Shown: positions 45,385 through 55,332 of the stretch, piece after piece
Layout: every line of letters starts with the position of its first letter
How positions within the stretch are numbered: position 1 is the first letter of the stretch
DNA from: Deltaproteobacteria bacterium
GTDB lineage: Bacteria > Myxococcota_A > UBA9160 > UBA4427
Direction of reading: 5' to 3'
Length of the DNA stretch: 64,000 nucleotides
Assembly: GCA_029261835.1 (NCBI GenBank)
Contig: JAJDAO010000075.1
Span: 62,001 to 126,000, forward strand
Made by a program: the position numbers and the translations under genes
The notes under the pieces: model-generated
Told to the model about the DNA's origin: nothing
The model's input: only the letters and a program-made list of their open reading frames with translations
Databases searched by the model: none

Positions 45385-47450
45385 CGGGCTCGCCGCTGCC
45401 GCGCCCGCTCGAGGCTCTCTCGTGCGCGTGCGAAGCCCGGGCGGATGCGTACGGCTTCGGAGAAGTGGTGAATGGCCCGTTCCCAATCCCCCCGTGACCG
45501 GTAGGCCGCGGCCAGGTTGTAGTGCGCGACTGCAAAGTCGGGGTCCGCGCTGAGCGCCTTGAGATAGTGATGGATCGCGTTGTCGGGATCGCCCTGGTTG
45601 AAATAGAGCGCTCCCAGATTGGAATGTGCGTGCTTGAGGCCGGGCTCGGATTCCGGGCTGACTCGCAGGGCCTCCAGATAGTGGCGGGTTGCCCGCTGTC
45701 GCTTGCCCTGCTTCTGATACGCGCTGGCCAGATTGTAGTGCGCCGCGTAAGAGTTCGGGTCCGACGCGAGAGCCTGGACGTAATGATGGATGGCCATATC
45801 CAAGTCATCCTGTTCGAAGCGGATCGTGCCGAGGCTGGAATGGGCATCCGGAAAGCCCGGGTCGAGCTCGAGCGCTCTCTGCAGCTCTATCACCGCTCTC
45901 TCGCGATCGCCCATCTTCTGGTAGAGATTGCCCAGGTTCGTGTGGCCCGCCGGCCCGGGCTTGAGCGAGACCCCGATCTGATGGTGCACCACGGCCTGCG
46001 CCAGGTTGTCGCTTCGTTCCAGCGCGATGGCCAGGTTGTGGTGGGCCTTGAAGTTGTTTGGGGTGACTCGCAGAGCGTGTCGCGAGAGGGTCGTGTCATC
46101 GGCCCAGGTCATGGACTGCTCGGCCGTCAGGATGCCGAGGCCGACCAAAGCGGGCAGCGTCAGCGCCAAGAGGGCCGTTTCGGGGCGCTGGGTGATGCGC
46201 CGCAAGATGCTGTCCAGGGCCCAAGCAGCCATCAGGAAGATGCCGATGAGGGGCACGTAGGTATACCGGTCAGCCATTCTCTGCTCACCGATCTGGACCA
46301 GTCCGATGACCGGGAGCAACGTTCCCAGGTACCAGAACCAGCCCACCAGAAGGTGGGGGGATCGGCGGCGCAGCGCGTACGTCAGAAGCGACGCAGCCAG
46401 CAGGAAGATTGCAGCCAGTACGACCGGCCAGCGGAGCAGTGTGCTGGGTTCGTAGGGGTAGAAGAAGGCGAGATCAGTCGGCCAGAAAGTCTTTTCGAGG
46501 TAAGCGGTATACGACGTGATGGCGTTGCCCACCCGAGCCGCCAGCGGATAGTGCTCGAGAGTGCCGATCGCTCCGGCTCGCTGCTGGGCCGCATAGGCGA
46601 TCAAGCAGAAGAGGGAGGCGACGACCAGGAGAGGCGTCTTCTCTCGAAACAATCGGCGCGCACACCTCATGGATTCGCCTTGCCGCGCGCCGCCGCTCGG
46701 GTCGGAGTCGCCCGTCACCCGTTGGCCCGGCGAGAAACGTCCGAGGGGCCAGTAGTCGAGTAGAAGGAATACGAATGGAAGCGTGACCAGCATGGACTTG
46801 GCCATCAGTCCCAGGACGAAGAGTGCGATCACGAGGTCTCTCTTCGATCTGCTTGGACACCGCACATGTGAGAGATAGGCCGTCGTGGTCAGCAGCCAGA
46901 AGAAGGTGCTCAACACATCCTTGCGTTCCGAGACCCAGGCGACGGACTCCACGTGGAGGGGATGCAACCCGAAGAGTGCCGCGGCGAGGGCACTTGCTCC
47001 CAGCTTGCCCGTCATGCGGAGCAGCAGGTGGAATAGGAGCAGCACGTTGAGCACGTGGAAGAGGAGATTCGTGCTGTGAAAACCCGTCGCATTCAGGCCA
47101 TGGAGCTCCGCGTCCAGCATCAGCGAGAGCCAGGTGAGCGGATGCCAGTTGCCGCTATGCGCAGTGCTGAAGGCCCAGAATACACCGCGCGACGTCAGGC
47201 CGTTCTGCACGGCGGGATTCTCTGTGACGTAGACATCGTCGTCGATGCTGATGAACTCGTGGCCCAGCACCGGGGCATAGGCCGCAATCACCGCCAGAGC
47301 GAGTACGAGAGACACTACGGCCTGGATGCGACGATCCTTCGCAGGGGCGCTTGGTGCCGGAGCCGCCGCCTTCAGCGGGTCCTCTCCCCCTGCGCTCTCG
47401 CGCCACCGCTCGAGGATCGCTCGTCCTCTCGTCTTCTCGTTACTCGTCAC
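45381..47450 (-). CDS. Membrane glycosyltransferase-like protein with C-terminal TPR repeats (TMTC-like)
   Basis: A 689-residue protein with an N-terminal membrane part of about ten helices. The family pattern is seen in HEFISIDDDVYVTENP and SGNWHPLTWLSLMLDAELHGLN, like TMTC/GT-C O-mannosyltransferase proteins with an acidic first loop. After it come about seven TPRs (from ~480: NNFKAHHNLAIALER, HTNLGNLYQKMGD, HYNLASAYQKQGK). GTG 47450 is the apparent start; no strong ribosome site precedes it. The stop codon TAG comes from the adjacent insertion element, so the native C-terminus was probably longer by 19 residues. Confidence 0.82.
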   Translation of the reverse strand: MTSNEKTRGRAILERWRESAGGEDPLKAAAPAPSAPAKDRRIQAVVSLVLALAVIAAYAPVLGHEFISIDDDVYVTENPAVQNGLTSRGVFWAFSTAHSGNWHPLTWLSLMLDAELHGLNATGFHSTNLLFHVLNVLLLFHLLLRMTGKLGASALAAALFGLHPLHVESVAWVSERKDVLSTFFWLLTTTAYLSHVRCPSRSKRDLVIALFVLGLMAKSMLVTLPFVFLLLDYWPLGRFSPGQRVTGDSDPSGGARQGESMRCARRLFREKTPLLVVASLFCLIAYAAQQRAGAIGTLEHYPLAARVGNAITSYTAYLEKTFWPTDLAFFYPYEPSTLLRWPVVLAAIFLLAASLLTYALRRRSPHLLVGWFWYLGTLLPVIGLVQIGEQRMADRYTYVPLIGIFLMAAWALDSILRRITQRPETALLALTLPALVGLGILTAEQSMTWADDTTLSRHALRVTPNNFKAHHNLAIALERSDNLAQAVVHHQIGVSLKPGPAGHTNLGNLYQKMGDRERAVIELQRALELDPGFPDAHSSLGTIRFEQDDLDMAIHHYVQALASDPNSYAAHYNLASAYQKQGKRQRATRHYLEALRVSPESEPGLKHAHSNLGALYFNQGDPDNAIHHYLKALSADPDFAVAHYNLAAAYRSRGDWERAIHHFSEAVRIRPGFARARESLERARQRRAR

Positions 47451-47560
47451 CGGCTCGGAGTCTACGCGCTGGCGGACATGTAGACTACCGCTCGTCGCGG
47501 CGAGCGGTCGTGCGGCTCGACGTTGACTGCCGGGCCATGCCCAGGGACACTAGGACACCA

Positions 47561-48421
47561 ATGGAGCAATCGGAGGTCGAGGATCTCAAGCCGGCGGCGG
47601 CGACTGCTCTCGAGCGTGGCTTTGGCTTCGTCGAGGCTCATGGCGATGCGCTCGCACTCCTACGCACCCGCGTGATGCTCGCTGCGCAGCCCCTCGAACG
47701 CTGCCTCGACGTCATCGAGGGGTATCAACGGCCAGATGGCTCGTTTCCCGAACTCGGGTTGGCAGCGGGTGGCGCTGCGGGATTCGAGGCTGAAGCAGTC
47801 GAGGCGATGCCCGGGCCGGTTCTCGGCACGCTCGAGGCGCTCATCATGCTGAGCGATTTGTCGGCACTCTTCGCGCCCTGCGTCGAGCGGGCGGCGGCCT
47901 TTCTGCAGCGCGTGCAGCTGGCCGACGGATCGTGGGGGAGAGAGAGCGGGCAGCCCGCCGAACGCATCTTCGCCAGCGGCATGGTATCGGGTGTTCTCGG
48001 TCGCACGCGGGTGGTTCGACCGGTCGTGCTGGAAGGTGCCGGACGATTCCTGGCGGGTCTGTGGTCGCCGGATAGGCTGGAGAATGCGAGTTGGGGGGTG
48101 CTGGCCGCCTTCGGCAGCTTCTTCAGCAATGTCGCACACGACCTCTCCGATGGGGCGCTTCAGTGGGTGGGGCGCGAGCTCGAGCGGGGCTACCGCAGTC
48201 GCCGCTTCGACGCCGTCGAGACGCTGCGTCTGCTGCTCCACTGCGATGCGGTGGCCGTGCCGGGCGCCACCCTCGAGCCGCTGAACCTGTTGCAGCGCCT
48301 TCTCGGCGAGCAGGGCAGGGACGGGGGCTTCGCTGAACTCGCGCCCGGTGGCCCGCGGGTGCGCGTGACGCCGACCATCGATGGCATGCTCGCGATCATG
48401 CAGCTCTGTCGGCTTCTGTAG
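47561..48421 (+). CDS. Prenyltransferase/squalene-cyclase-fold repeat protein
   Basis: A 286-residue protein with alpha/alpha-barrel repeat features of terpenoid cyclases and prenyltransferases (GYQRPDGSFPE, FLQRVQLADGSWGRE, LGEQGRDGGFAELAPGG). No catalytic DDTAE motif of squalene-hopene cyclase is visible, so it may be a non-catalytic or divergent member. The open frame extends upstream; ATG 47561 has AGGA 5 nt before it and is preferred over ATG 47537. It is divergent from the TPR gene. Confidence 0.68.
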   Translation: MEQSEVEDLKPAAATALERGFGFVEAHGDALALLRTRVMLAAQPLERCLDVIEGYQRPDGSFPELGLAAGGAAGFEAEAVEAMPGPVLGTLEALIMLSDLSALFAPCVERAAAFLQRVQLADGSWGRESGQPAERIFASGMVSGVLGRTRVVRPVVLEGAGRFLAGLWSPDRLENASWGVLAAFGSFFSNVAHDLSDGALQWVGRELERGYRSRRFDAVETLRLLLHCDAVAVPGATLEPLNLLQRLLGEQGRDGGFAELAPGGPRVRVTPTIDGMLAIMQLCRLL

Positions 48422-48591
48422 CCCGGTGCTGAGAGTCCCGCGCTGTTACGAGATTGCGCGCCACGCAGGCCTGCGATCGCGCCTGGCTTGCGGGGCGGGC
48501 GGGCAGGCGGCAGTCTCCGTGCTCTCGGCGTTCGGTTGCCGTGGCCAGGCGGCTGGTGGTGTGGTTGCTCAGAACAGGAGAGTCTGCGCCG

Positions 48592-50220
48592 ATGATGAAT
48601 CTTGCACGTGTCCACGAATCGCTGGCTCGAGTGATTCCCGATCGCGAATGTCTGATCTACCGCGACAGGCGCTTCACTTGGCAGCAGATGACCGACCGCA
48701 CCCGGCGTTTGGCCGATGTCCTGCGCAGCCACGGTCTGGGCTGCCACCGCGAGCGGGCCGAGCTTCAGAACTGGGAGTCGGGTCAGGATCACATCGCTCT
48801 CTACATGTACAACGGAAACGAGTATCTGGAGGGCATGCTCGGGGCCTACAAGGCACGCTGCGCGCCGTTCAACGTCAACTACCGCTACGTCGAGGAGGAG
48901 CTGCTCTATCTCTTCCACAACTCGGACGCCCGGGTGGCGATCTATCACGCCGCGTTCGCACCCACGCTGGCCAAGATCCGTGACACGCTGCCGGATCTGA
49001 AGCTGCTGCTGCAGGTGGAAGACGATTCGGGCAACGCGTTGCTCGAAGGCGCTCTCGACTACGAAGAGGCGCTCTCTCAGGCCACGCCCGCGCCTCCGCC
49101 CGATGACTTGTCGCCGGACGATCTCTACATCCTCTATACCGGCGGGACCACGGGGGCGCCCAAGGGCGTACTCTGGCGTCAGGAGGAGATCTTCCACTCG
49201 GCTCTCACCACGAGTCGCATGCAGAGCCTCGAAGAGATCCAGCAGCGCGTCGAGTCGAGCGAGGGCGTTCGGGCGATTCCCACGCCGCCATTCATGCACG
49301 GAGCCGCCCACTGGGCTGCATTCAACATGTGGCACGTCGGCGGAACCGTGATCGTACAGTCGAATGTTCAGCACCTCGATCCCGATGACATCTGGTCCAC
49401 CGTCGAGCGAGAGAAGGCGAATACGATCACGATCGTGGGGGACGCGTTCGCCAGACCTCTGATCGATCAGCTTCGCAAGAAGAGCTACGACCTCTCGAGT
49501 CTGTTCCTGGTGACTTCCGGCGGCGCCATCTTCACCGCAAGTCTCAAACAGGAGCTGCTCGATCTGCTGCCCGACATTCGAATCTTGGACGCGCTGGGCT
49601 CGTCGGAGAGCGGAGCGCAAGGCATGCACTTCTCGAGCCGAGATGCGGGGGCCAGCACCGGCAGATTCGACATGGCGGCGGGCAACATCGTCTTGTCGGA
49701 CGACCTCTCGCGCCGGCTCGAGCCAGGCTCCCCGGAACGCGGCTGGCTGGCCCGCGAGGGATACGTACCGCTCGGCTATTACAAGGACGCCGAGAAGACA
49801 GGCCGCACCTTCCCGGTGGTGGACGGCGTGCGTTACTCGGTGCCGGGCGACCGCGCCACGCTGGATCCGGATGGTACCCTCAAGCTGCTGGGTCGCGACT
49901 CGGTCACTATCAACAGCGGTGGTGAGAAGATCTTCGCCGAAGAGGTGGAGCTCGCGCTCAAGCACCACTCCGGTGTCTACGACTGCGTTGTCTGCGGGAC
50001 CCCGAGTGAGCGTTGGGGTAGCCAGGTGACGGCCATCGTGCAGCTGCGGCCGGGTGAGCAGCCGAGTGAGCAAGAACTCAAGTCGGTCGCGAACCAACAC
50101 ATCACCGGTTACAAGCTCCCGAAGGTCTTCGTTTTTGTGGAGCGGATCGTACGTGCGCCCAGCGGTAAGGCCGACTACCGCTGGGCCAGGGCGGTGGCCA
50201 TGGATGCGCTGGGGCAATAA
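48592..50220 (+). CDS. Acyl-CoA synthetase (AMP-binding)
   Basis: A 542-residue adenylate-forming ligase that activates a carboxylic acid as acyl-AMP, then acyl-CoA. It has the P-loop YTGGTTGAPKGVLW, an A5-type motif LGSSESGAQG, the A7/A8 segment SVPGDRATLDPDGTLKLLGRDS and the terminal GEK...PSGKADYRWA Lys. The pattern is close to FadD3/FadD19-type steroid or long-chain acyl-CoA ligases, but the substrate is inferred. ATG 48592 has AGGAG 11 nt upstream. It follows the terpenoid-fold gene on the same strand. Confidence 0.92.
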   Translation: MMNLARVHESLARVIPDRECLIYRDRRFTWQQMTDRTRRLADVLRSHGLGCHRERAELQNWESGQDHIALYMYNGNEYLEGMLGAYKARCAPFNVNYRYVEEELLYLFHNSDARVAIYHAAFAPTLAKIRDTLPDLKLLLQVEDDSGNALLEGALDYEEALSQATPAPPPDDLSPDDLYILYTGGTTGAPKGVLWRQEEIFHSALTTSRMQSLEEIQQRVESSEGVRAIPTPPFMHGAAHWAAFNMWHVGGTVIVQSNVQHLDPDDIWSTVEREKANTITIVGDAFARPLIDQLRKKSYDLSSLFLVTSGGAIFTASLKQELLDLLPDIRILDALGSSESGAQGMHFSSRDAGASTGRFDMAAGNIVLSDDLSRRLEPGSPERGWLAREGYVPLGYYKDAEKTGRTFPVVDGVRYSVPGDRATLDPDGTLKLLGRDSVTINSGGEKIFAEEVELALKHHSGVYDCVVCGTPSERWGSQVTAIVQLRPGEQPSEQELKSVANQHITGYKLPKVFVFVERIVRAPSGKADYRWARAVAMDALGQ

Positions 50221-50272
50221 CACACTCGGCCGTGTCAGGTCCCTGTTGTCCTCGGGAGCGTCGCGGCATGCG

Positions 50273-51958
50273 ATGAGCGATGGACTGCCCGCGGAGTCCC
50301 ACCTCGCCCCGCGCCCGGTCCGCTGGACCCGGCGCGACCTGTGGACGGCGGCACTGCTGTTCACCGTCGCTGTCCTGCCGCGTTTGCTTCACTGGCAGCA
50401 GATTCAGGCGAACGATCCCTTCTTCACGATTCCCGCCGTGGACGGCAAGCTCTACGAGGCTTGGGCCAATGACATCATCGCGGGTCACCCGCTGCGAGAC
50501 GACGTCCTGATTCTTGGGCCGCTCTATCCCCATTTCATGGCGCTCGTCTACGCGGTCTTCGGGCCGAGCCTGCCCGTTCTCAAGATTTGTCAGAGCTTGC
50601 TTGGCGCACTCGTCTGTGTGCTGACCTGGACGCTGGCCCGAGAGCTCTTCGACCGTCGCGTGGCGCTCGTCGCTGGCCTCGTTGCGGCGTGCTACGAGAT
50701 GCTGATCTTCTACGGCGGTACGGTGATGATCGTCAATATCCAGCTGCCACTGGTGTTGCTGATTCTCATCGCCGCAGTACGCGCGCTGCGCCATCCGCAG
50801 ATTCGACTCTGGCTCGGGTGTGGCCTGCTGCTCGGGCTGTCAGCCTTGGCGAGACAGACGGTTCTCCTGTTCGCCCCCATCGTTCTGTTGTGGATCGAGC
50901 TGTCGCTGCGGGGCCGCGTGACCGAGGGTCGGCGCCTGGCACTGATGGGTGTCTTCGCGATCGGTGTCGCCGTCCCGATTCTTCCCTTCACACTGCACAA
51001 CTGGGTGGTGGGGAACGACTTCGTGCTGATCAACTCCACGGGGGGCGCCAATCTCTACATGGGGAATCACGCCAGAGCCGACGGGGCCTGGCGGCCGCCC
51101 CAGATCTCTCGTGGCCCGATCGACAATCCTCTGGCCATGCGTCGCGCTTTCCAGAGCGTCGCCGAGAAGCAGGTCGGTCATTCGCTGAAGCCGTCGCAGG
51201 TGTCGGCCTTCTGGTCCGCCAGGGCCCGGGACCGCGTGAAGTCCGACCCGGCGAGTTGGCTTCGCCTGGAGCTGAGGAAGCTGCTGCTCTTCTTCAACGC
51301 CAGTGAGATCTGGAACAATCGCTCCGTCACGGTCTCGCGCGAGTTCTCGTGGGTGCTCCGCCTGCCGCTGCTCAACTTCGGGGTCGTCGCTCCATTCGCT
51401 CTGCTCGGTGTCGCGCTCGCTCTTCGCCGCTGGCGCGATCTACTGCCCCTCTACGCGATGCTGGCGGTCTATCTTGGCGCGGCTCTGATCTTCTTCGTTC
51501 TCTCGCGCTATCGCATGCCGTGCGTGCCCATCCTGCTGATATTCGCCGCCTTCACGGTCGTGTCATTCTACGACGCATTGCGAGCGCGTAACGGACGTCG
51601 TTGCCTGCTCGTCCTGGTCGGCCTGGCTGTGCTCTCGAGTGTGGTCCACCTGGATCTGACTTCCGAAAACCTCCACATGGCCTACTTCAACTTGGGCAAC
51701 AAGTATCGAGCCCTCGAGCAGTGGGACCGCGCGGTCGAGAGCTACGACAAGTCGCTTCGCATCAATCCCAGATTGGTCGCCACGCGAGTGAATCTGGCTC
51801 GTTCCTACGAAGCGGGCGGCAGGCGCGAAGAGGCGATCCGGAGCTGGCGCACCGCGCTCGCCTGGGCGGAGAAGTATCGCGACGCGCGCAGTCTATCACT
51901 GGCACAGAAGCACCTGCGCGAGCTGACAGGCTCGGACGAACCCGCTGGAGGCGAGTGA
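50273..51958 (+). CDS. GT-C membrane glycosyltransferase-like protein with TPR tail
   Basis: A 561-residue protein with about ten transmembrane helices. An N-terminal region (VDGKLYEAWANDIIAGHPL) resembles GT39/ArnT-type dolichyl- or polyprenyl-phosphate sugar transferases. The membrane part is followed by two or three TPRs (AYFNLGNKYRALEQWDRAVESY). It is the second such architecture within 6 kb. The start at 50273 has a distant GGGAG (about 14 nt), so the true start is uncertain. Confidence 0.78.
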   Translation: MSDGLPAESHLAPRPVRWTRRDLWTAALLFTVAVLPRLLHWQQIQANDPFFTIPAVDGKLYEAWANDIIAGHPLRDDVLILGPLYPHFMALVYAVFGPSLPVLKICQSLLGALVCVLTWTLARELFDRRVALVAGLVAACYEMLIFYGGTVMIVNIQLPLVLLILIAAVRALRHPQIRLWLGCGLLLGLSALARQTVLLFAPIVLLWIELSLRGRVTEGRRLALMGVFAIGVAVPILPFTLHNWVVGNDFVLINSTGGANLYMGNHARADGAWRPPQISRGPIDNPLAMRRAFQSVAEKQVGHSLKPSQVSAFWSARARDRVKSDPASWLRLELRKLLLFFNASEIWNNRSVTVSREFSWVLRLPLLNFGVVAPFALLGVALALRRWRDLLPLYAMLAVYLGAALIFFVLSRYRMPCVPILLIFAAFTVVSFYDALRARNGRRCLLVLVGLAVLSSVVHLDLTSENLHMAYFNLGNKYRALEQWDRAVESYDKSLRINPRLVATRVNLARSYEAGGRREEAIRSWRTALAWAEKYRDARSLSLAQKHLRELTGSDEPAGGE

Positions 51959-51985
51959 GCGCGAAGCCGCGTGAGTGGGGGCAGG

Positions 51986-52729
51986 CTAGTTCACGGGCGC
52001 CTGTTGCAGGCGTGCGCCGAAGGCGCGGATGCGAGCGGCGTTCGTTCCGAGATCCCCTCGACCGTCTCGAGACTTCGAGCGCACGTCGATCAGCGCAGCT
52101 TCGCCGTTCGCGCGCACGCGGACCGCGATGTCATCGACGAAGCGAAAGACGAATGTCGTGGCCGTCGCATCGAAGCGGCCGGCCTCGGGGTCGCGATAGC
52201 TGATCTTCCAGCCCAGCTCATAGGCTGTGCGCAGCGCCTGCTTGAACGCCTGATCCCTCGCGAGCGAGACGTGCAAGGGGCGCAGGTCCGGGTAGGCGGC
52301 TCGCGTCGGGTCGGCGAAGTCAGCCGGGTAGCTCATGTCGCGGCCCGCGTAGGCGGGTACCTCTGCTGCCGAGGCAAAGCTCGGCGGCTCCGCGAGGTTC
52401 GTGGTGATGTCGTTGATCGCAGGCACATCGGAGCCCTGACGAGCCGCCATCGCGACCAGCACGAGCAGCGTGACAGCCAGACCAACGGCTCGCCATGCGG
52501 CGCGGCGATCGCTCGGTTCGAAGCGTTGCCGCGCCTTTGCCAGCGCCCAGGCTCCGGTGATCAGTGCGGCCAAGCCACATGGCAGCGTTCCGAGCACGAA
52601 GAGCAAGAACCCGAGCATGGGTGTCAGCACGCCTGCCTGAACTCCGACGATACCCCCCAGGGCGCTCACGGCACCGAATGTCGAGATTCGCAGCGCTATG
52701 CGGGCGCTGCGGGACGTGCAGCCGGCCAT
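51986..52729 (-). CDS. DUF1499 family membrane protein
   Basis: A 247-residue protein with three N-terminal hydrophobic segments (~10-110) and a C-terminal DUF1499 domain (YPDLRPLHVSLARDQAFKQALRTA, AELGWKI, FRFVDDIAVRVRANGEAALIDVRSKSRDGRGDLG). The function of the family is not known. ATG 52729 has AGGAGG 5 nt upstream. It is convergent with the GT-C gene (27 bp) and divergent from the hydrolase lipoprotein. Confidence 0.88.
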   Translation of the reverse strand: MAGCTSRSARIALRISTFGAVSALGGIVGVQAGVLTPMLGFLLFVLGTLPCGLAALITGAWALAKARQRFEPSDRRAAWRAVGLAVTLLVLVAMAARQGSDVPAINDITTNLAEPPSFASAAEVPAYAGRDMSYPADFADPTRAAYPDLRPLHVSLARDQAFKQALRTAYELGWKISYRDPEAGRFDATATTFVFRFVDDIAVRVRANGEAALIDVRSKSRDGRGDLGTNAARIRAFGARLQQAPVN

Positions 52730-52890
52730 CACAACCTCCTCGTTCCTCTTGTGGTTTCACGTCCAGCGCGCGACTGGCGGCGGGTAGAGGTCCCCGGCGG
52801 AGGTTAACACGATGCTGGCTGTCGCATGATAGGATTGAGGTTTCGTGCCGTCTGCAATCGCCGCTGAGGCGGCGTGCAAGGGTGGGGTGG

Positions 52891-55296
52891 ATGCGAAGCG
52901 TCCGTGTTGTTGGGAGCGTGCTGCTGCTGGGGCTGTCTGCCTGCTCCGACGTCGCGGCCCCGCTACCGGCGTCCTCCGAGCCGCAGCGCACGGCCGCGGC
53001 GACGCACTCCGAAGGCCCGGCCGAGCGCGCGGTGAATGCGGAAGCTGGCTCCGCAGCGGCTCGCGCCGTGATGCCGTCGCTGGTGAGTTCCGAGCCAGCA
53101 CCGGGCGCCGTCGGCGTGCCGCGCAGCGAGTGGCTTCAGCTCGAGCTTGCCGGTCGGGCGTCGCCCGAGGCCCTCTCGCGCCTTGAACTCGAATGTGACG
53201 GACGTGAGCTCGGGTTGGCCGCTCACGCGCTCTCGTCGCAGCGTCTCGTGATCAATCCCGACGGTCAGCTCCCGCCCGCCGCGAGCTGCATGCTGGTCTG
53301 GCGGGGGCGTGATGGCCCGGAGCGGCTCGCCTGGCACACGGCTGCTGCTGGCACCACCGCGAGCATCTTGTACGACCGCTCTGACCCGAGTGCCGCGGCA
53401 CCCTTCCCCGACGACTACTGGAGCGTGCCGGACGCCACGCGGGCGACGGGCGCCCGGCTGAGTATCCCCTTGCCGTCACAGAACGGCGTCGGGATCGCGC
53501 TCGGTGGTCTGCTCGCCGAGATCAATGACCTCGACGGCTTCAGTCCGATCGCACCCCTGCTCTTCGAGCTCTCTGCACCCCTGGATCCACGCTCGGTTCC
53601 AGGCACACCGGCCGAATCCCTCGATCCGCTCGCCAGCGTGTTGTTGCTCGACATCGACCCGGCGAGCGAGCGCTACGGCCAGCGTATGCCCTTCCGCATG
53701 CAGGTCCGCAGCGACGAGACAGCCGGCGGGCTTGCCAGCCACACGGCGCTCGTCTTCCCCTCGATCCCACTCTCGCCCGGCGGACACTACGGGCTGCTGG
53801 TGACGCGCAGAGCTCGCGCGGATGCCGGTCGACCGTTTGCCCCGTCGCGCACAATGGCGGCGGCACTGGCCGCAGCCAGCCCGAGTGAGGCGCCGGCGGT
53901 GACGCGCTTGCGTGAGCTGCTGGCACCACTGCTCGAGCTGAGCGAGAGCGGGCTTGAGCCGCCTCTCCCGCGCGACGACATCGCGTTGGCACTGCGGTTC
54001 GGCATTCGCAGCCTGGAGGACCTCCCGGCGGACATGCTCGCCGTACGAGAGCGCATCTTCTCGCTGCCAGCACCCGAGTTCGAGATCGAGACGATCGGTT
54101 TGGTCGATGATCTGGAGAGCCCGGTCCTCGCGATCGTAAACGGCATCTGGTGGGCCCCCGATTGGCGCGACGGCGCCAATTGGGCTCGCGACGCGCAGGG
54201 TGAGCCGCTGTGGATGGGCTTTGTGGAGGTGCCCTTCACACTCGCACTCCCGCGTGCGGCGCGTGCGGGGCCCGTGCCAATCGTGATGTACCAGCACGGA
54301 AGCCCGGGAAGCGCCGAACGCGAAGTGGCCAGTGTGTCGCGCGATTACCTGGCCGACGCTGGCTTTGCTGTAGTCGGTTTCACCGACGTGCTGAACCGCG
54401 AGGTCTCGGCCCAGATCGAAGATCCGTCACTCGCGATGATGACGCAGGCCATCACGCTTCTCGGCGCCGTCGTGGCGAACGGGCGAATCCCCGACTTCTG
54501 GGCGCAGACCAACGCCGAGCAGATCGCTTTCCTGCGCTTGATCGAGCGGCTCGGGCAGCTCGATCTGTTGCCACTGGGCGCACCCGACGGGCAGCCGGAG
54601 CTCGATGTGAGTGCTCCGCTCGGCTATGTCGGGATCAGCCAGGGCGCGAACCACGCCCCGGCATTTCTCCCCTACGCGCCCGAGATCCGGGCGGCCGTGC
54701 TGGTCGCGGGTGGAGCGCGTCTGGCCGAACTCCTGCTCCATCAGCAGTCGCAGGCTCTCGTCGACAACCTGCCGATCTTGTTCCCGGGCACTCGCCCGGT
54801 CGATGTCTGGCTCGGCATGGCGCTCTTCCAGACCGCCTTCGATCGCCAAGACGCCCACAACCACGCACGCTTGCTGTACCGAGATCCGGTCGAGCTAGCC
54901 GCGGGTCCGCGCCGCGCCAGCGTGCTGTTGATCGCCGGGCTCGAGGACAGCCTCGTTCCCAACCACGCCAGCGACTCCTTGGCGTGGCAGCTCGGCTCCG
55001 TACCTCAGCTGGCGCCGGTCGCTCGCGGCGTGCCGTTTCTCGACCGGGTCAGCGGGCCAGTGCAGGCCAACGTCGATCGCTTCACCAGCGCCGCCTACGC
55101 GCGCTACGTGCCGCTCGCTGTCGACGGCGCAACGCCGACGGCGGGCTGCGTTCCGCCCGCGCTGCCAGCTCGACTGGCCGCAGAGGGGCACTTCTGCGCC
55201 CAGCTCGCAGAGGAATCACGTCGCCAGCGAGCTAACTTCCTGCTCTCGGCGTTGGGGGAGGTCGCGCCGCGGATCGTCGAAGCGGCGGTCGAGTAG
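52891..55296 (+). CDS. Large lipoprotein with alpha/beta-hydrolase fold (lipase/esterase-like)
   Basis: An 801-residue protein with a type II signal (VVGSVLLLGLSAC, lipobox LSAC). An Ig-like domain (PSEPAPGAVGVPRSEWLQLEL, ~55-140) is followed by an alpha/beta-hydrolase with an oxyanion-side MYQHGSPGS, a nucleophile elbow GISQGANHA (Ser about residue 583) and an acid-side GLEDSLVPNHASDSLA. The layout resembles secreted bacterial virulence-factor lipases. The actual ester substrate is unknown. ATG 52891 fits the signal peptide. Confidence 0.78.
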   Translation: MRSVRVVGSVLLLGLSACSDVAAPLPASSEPQRTAAATHSEGPAERAVNAEAGSAAARAVMPSLVSSEPAPGAVGVPRSEWLQLELAGRASPEALSRLELECDGRELGLAAHALSSQRLVINPDGQLPPAASCMLVWRGRDGPERLAWHTAAAGTTASILYDRSDPSAAAPFPDDYWSVPDATRATGARLSIPLPSQNGVGIALGGLLAEINDLDGFSPIAPLLFELSAPLDPRSVPGTPAESLDPLASVLLLDIDPASERYGQRMPFRMQVRSDETAGGLASHTALVFPSIPLSPGGHYGLLVTRRARADAGRPFAPSRTMAAALAAASPSEAPAVTRLRELLAPLLELSESGLEPPLPRDDIALALRFGIRSLEDLPADMLAVRERIFSLPAPEFEIETIGLVDDLESPVLAIVNGIWWAPDWRDGANWARDAQGEPLWMGFVEVPFTLALPRAARAGPVPIVMYQHGSPGSAEREVASVSRDYLADAGFAVVGFTDVLNREVSAQIEDPSLAMMTQAITLLGAVVANGRIPDFWAQTNAEQIAFLRLIERLGQLDLLPLGAPDGQPELDVSAPLGYVGISQGANHAPAFLPYAPEIRAAVLVAGGARLAELLLHQQSQALVDNLPILFPGTRPVDVWLGMALFQTAFDRQDAHNHARLLYRDPVELAAGPRRASVLLIAGLEDSLVPNHASDSLAWQLGSVPQLAPVARGVPFLDRVSGPVQANVDRFTSAAYARYVPLAVDGATPTAGCVPPALPARLAAEGHFCAQLAEESRRQRANFLLSALGEVAPRIVEAAVE

Positions 55297-55332
55297 CGGC
55301 TTCCGGCGCGGGCGTGAAGGGGGGCCGTAGTT

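Noticed and set aside
48190-50364. 724-codon minus-strand ORF opposite the acyl-CoA synthetase
   Set aside because: Antisense to a gene with clear P-loop and catalytic motifs; no signature of its own.
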